Shown: one piece after another, positions 6,544-6,553 of the stretch
Position numbering within the stretch: the first letter of the stretch is position 1
How the letters are laid out: every line of letters starts with the position of its first letter
Source of the DNA: CAZWSE01 sp964636575
Lineage (GTDB): Bacteria; Pseudomonadota; Alphaproteobacteria; Rhodobacterales; Rhodobacteraceae
DNA: 6,553 bases
Assembly: GCA_964636575.1 (NCBI GenBank)
Contig: CAZWSE010000140.1
Span: 1-6,553 of the forward strand
Direction: 5' to 3'
Made by a program: the position numbers and the translations under genes
The notes under the pieces: generated by a model
Seen by the model: only the letters and a program-made list of their open reading frames with translations
The model's database searches: none
Told to the model about the DNA's origin: nothing

Positions 6544-6548
6544 GTTAA
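6534..6548 (-). promoter_or_regulatory. CtrA-binding box TTAA-N7-TTAA
   Basis: Read on the minus strand the site is TTAACCCGCCATTAAC, which fits the full CtrA consensus TTAA-N7-TTAAC including the trailing C. It lies 37-51 bases upstream of the outer-membrane protein start codon. A third TTAA at 6524-6527 forms a near-box with 6-base spacing, giving three TTAACC half-sites in a row. CtrA is the response regulator controlling cell-cycle, motility and, in Rhodobacterales, GTA genes. Confidence 0.6.
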
Positions 6549-6553
6549 GTGGG

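Overview
The window looks like chromosomal DNA of an alphaproteobacterium, most likely a member of the Rhodobacteraceae (Roseobacter group). This rests on the class I lysyl-tRNA synthetase, the DUF4864 and TerB-like proteins typical of that family, a CtrA-type TTAA-N7-TTAA box, and an intergenic hairpin element of a kind I remember from many Rhodobacteraceae genomes. No species call is possible from sequence alone.

Layout, left to right. (1) 1-401, minus strand: a TerB-like (tellurite-resistance family) protein, cut by the window edge at its C-terminus. (2) 519-2096, plus: a complete class I lysine--tRNA ligase, divergent from the TerB-like gene. (3) 2093-2719, minus: a TetR-family repressor convergent with lysK; the two stop codons share one CTAG. 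(4) 2738-2776: two near-identical inverted repeats (TGAGA-N5-TCTCA), 23 bp centre to centre, just upstream of the repressor gene, with a candidate rightward promoter wrapped around the second copy. (5) 2954-3355, plus: a small secreted DUF4864 protein. (6) 3432-5717, plus: a 761-residue right-handed beta-helix protein (pectate-lyase-3 / GH28-related) without signal peptide. It may be a homologue of the gene transfer agent (GTA) head-spike protein; this is inference. (7) 5718-5828: a convergent intergenic region with three tandem hairpins and the conserved-looking repeat. (8) 5829-6497, minus: a signal-peptide-bearing putative outer-membrane beta-barrel protein ending in Phe, preceded by a CtrA box centred on the expected -35 position.

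How the parts may fit: LysRS and the TerB-like protein look like ordinary chromosomal genes. The TetR protein probably represses itself and perhaps the DUF4864 gene through the paired palindromes. The beta-helix protein and the CtrA-linked envelope protein are the most interesting pair, since in Rhodobacterales CtrA controls both envelope/motility genes and GTA production. The sequence does not prove a joint function. No tRNA, rRNA, CRISPR array, transposase or integrase was seen, and no stretch over 300 bases lacks a gene.
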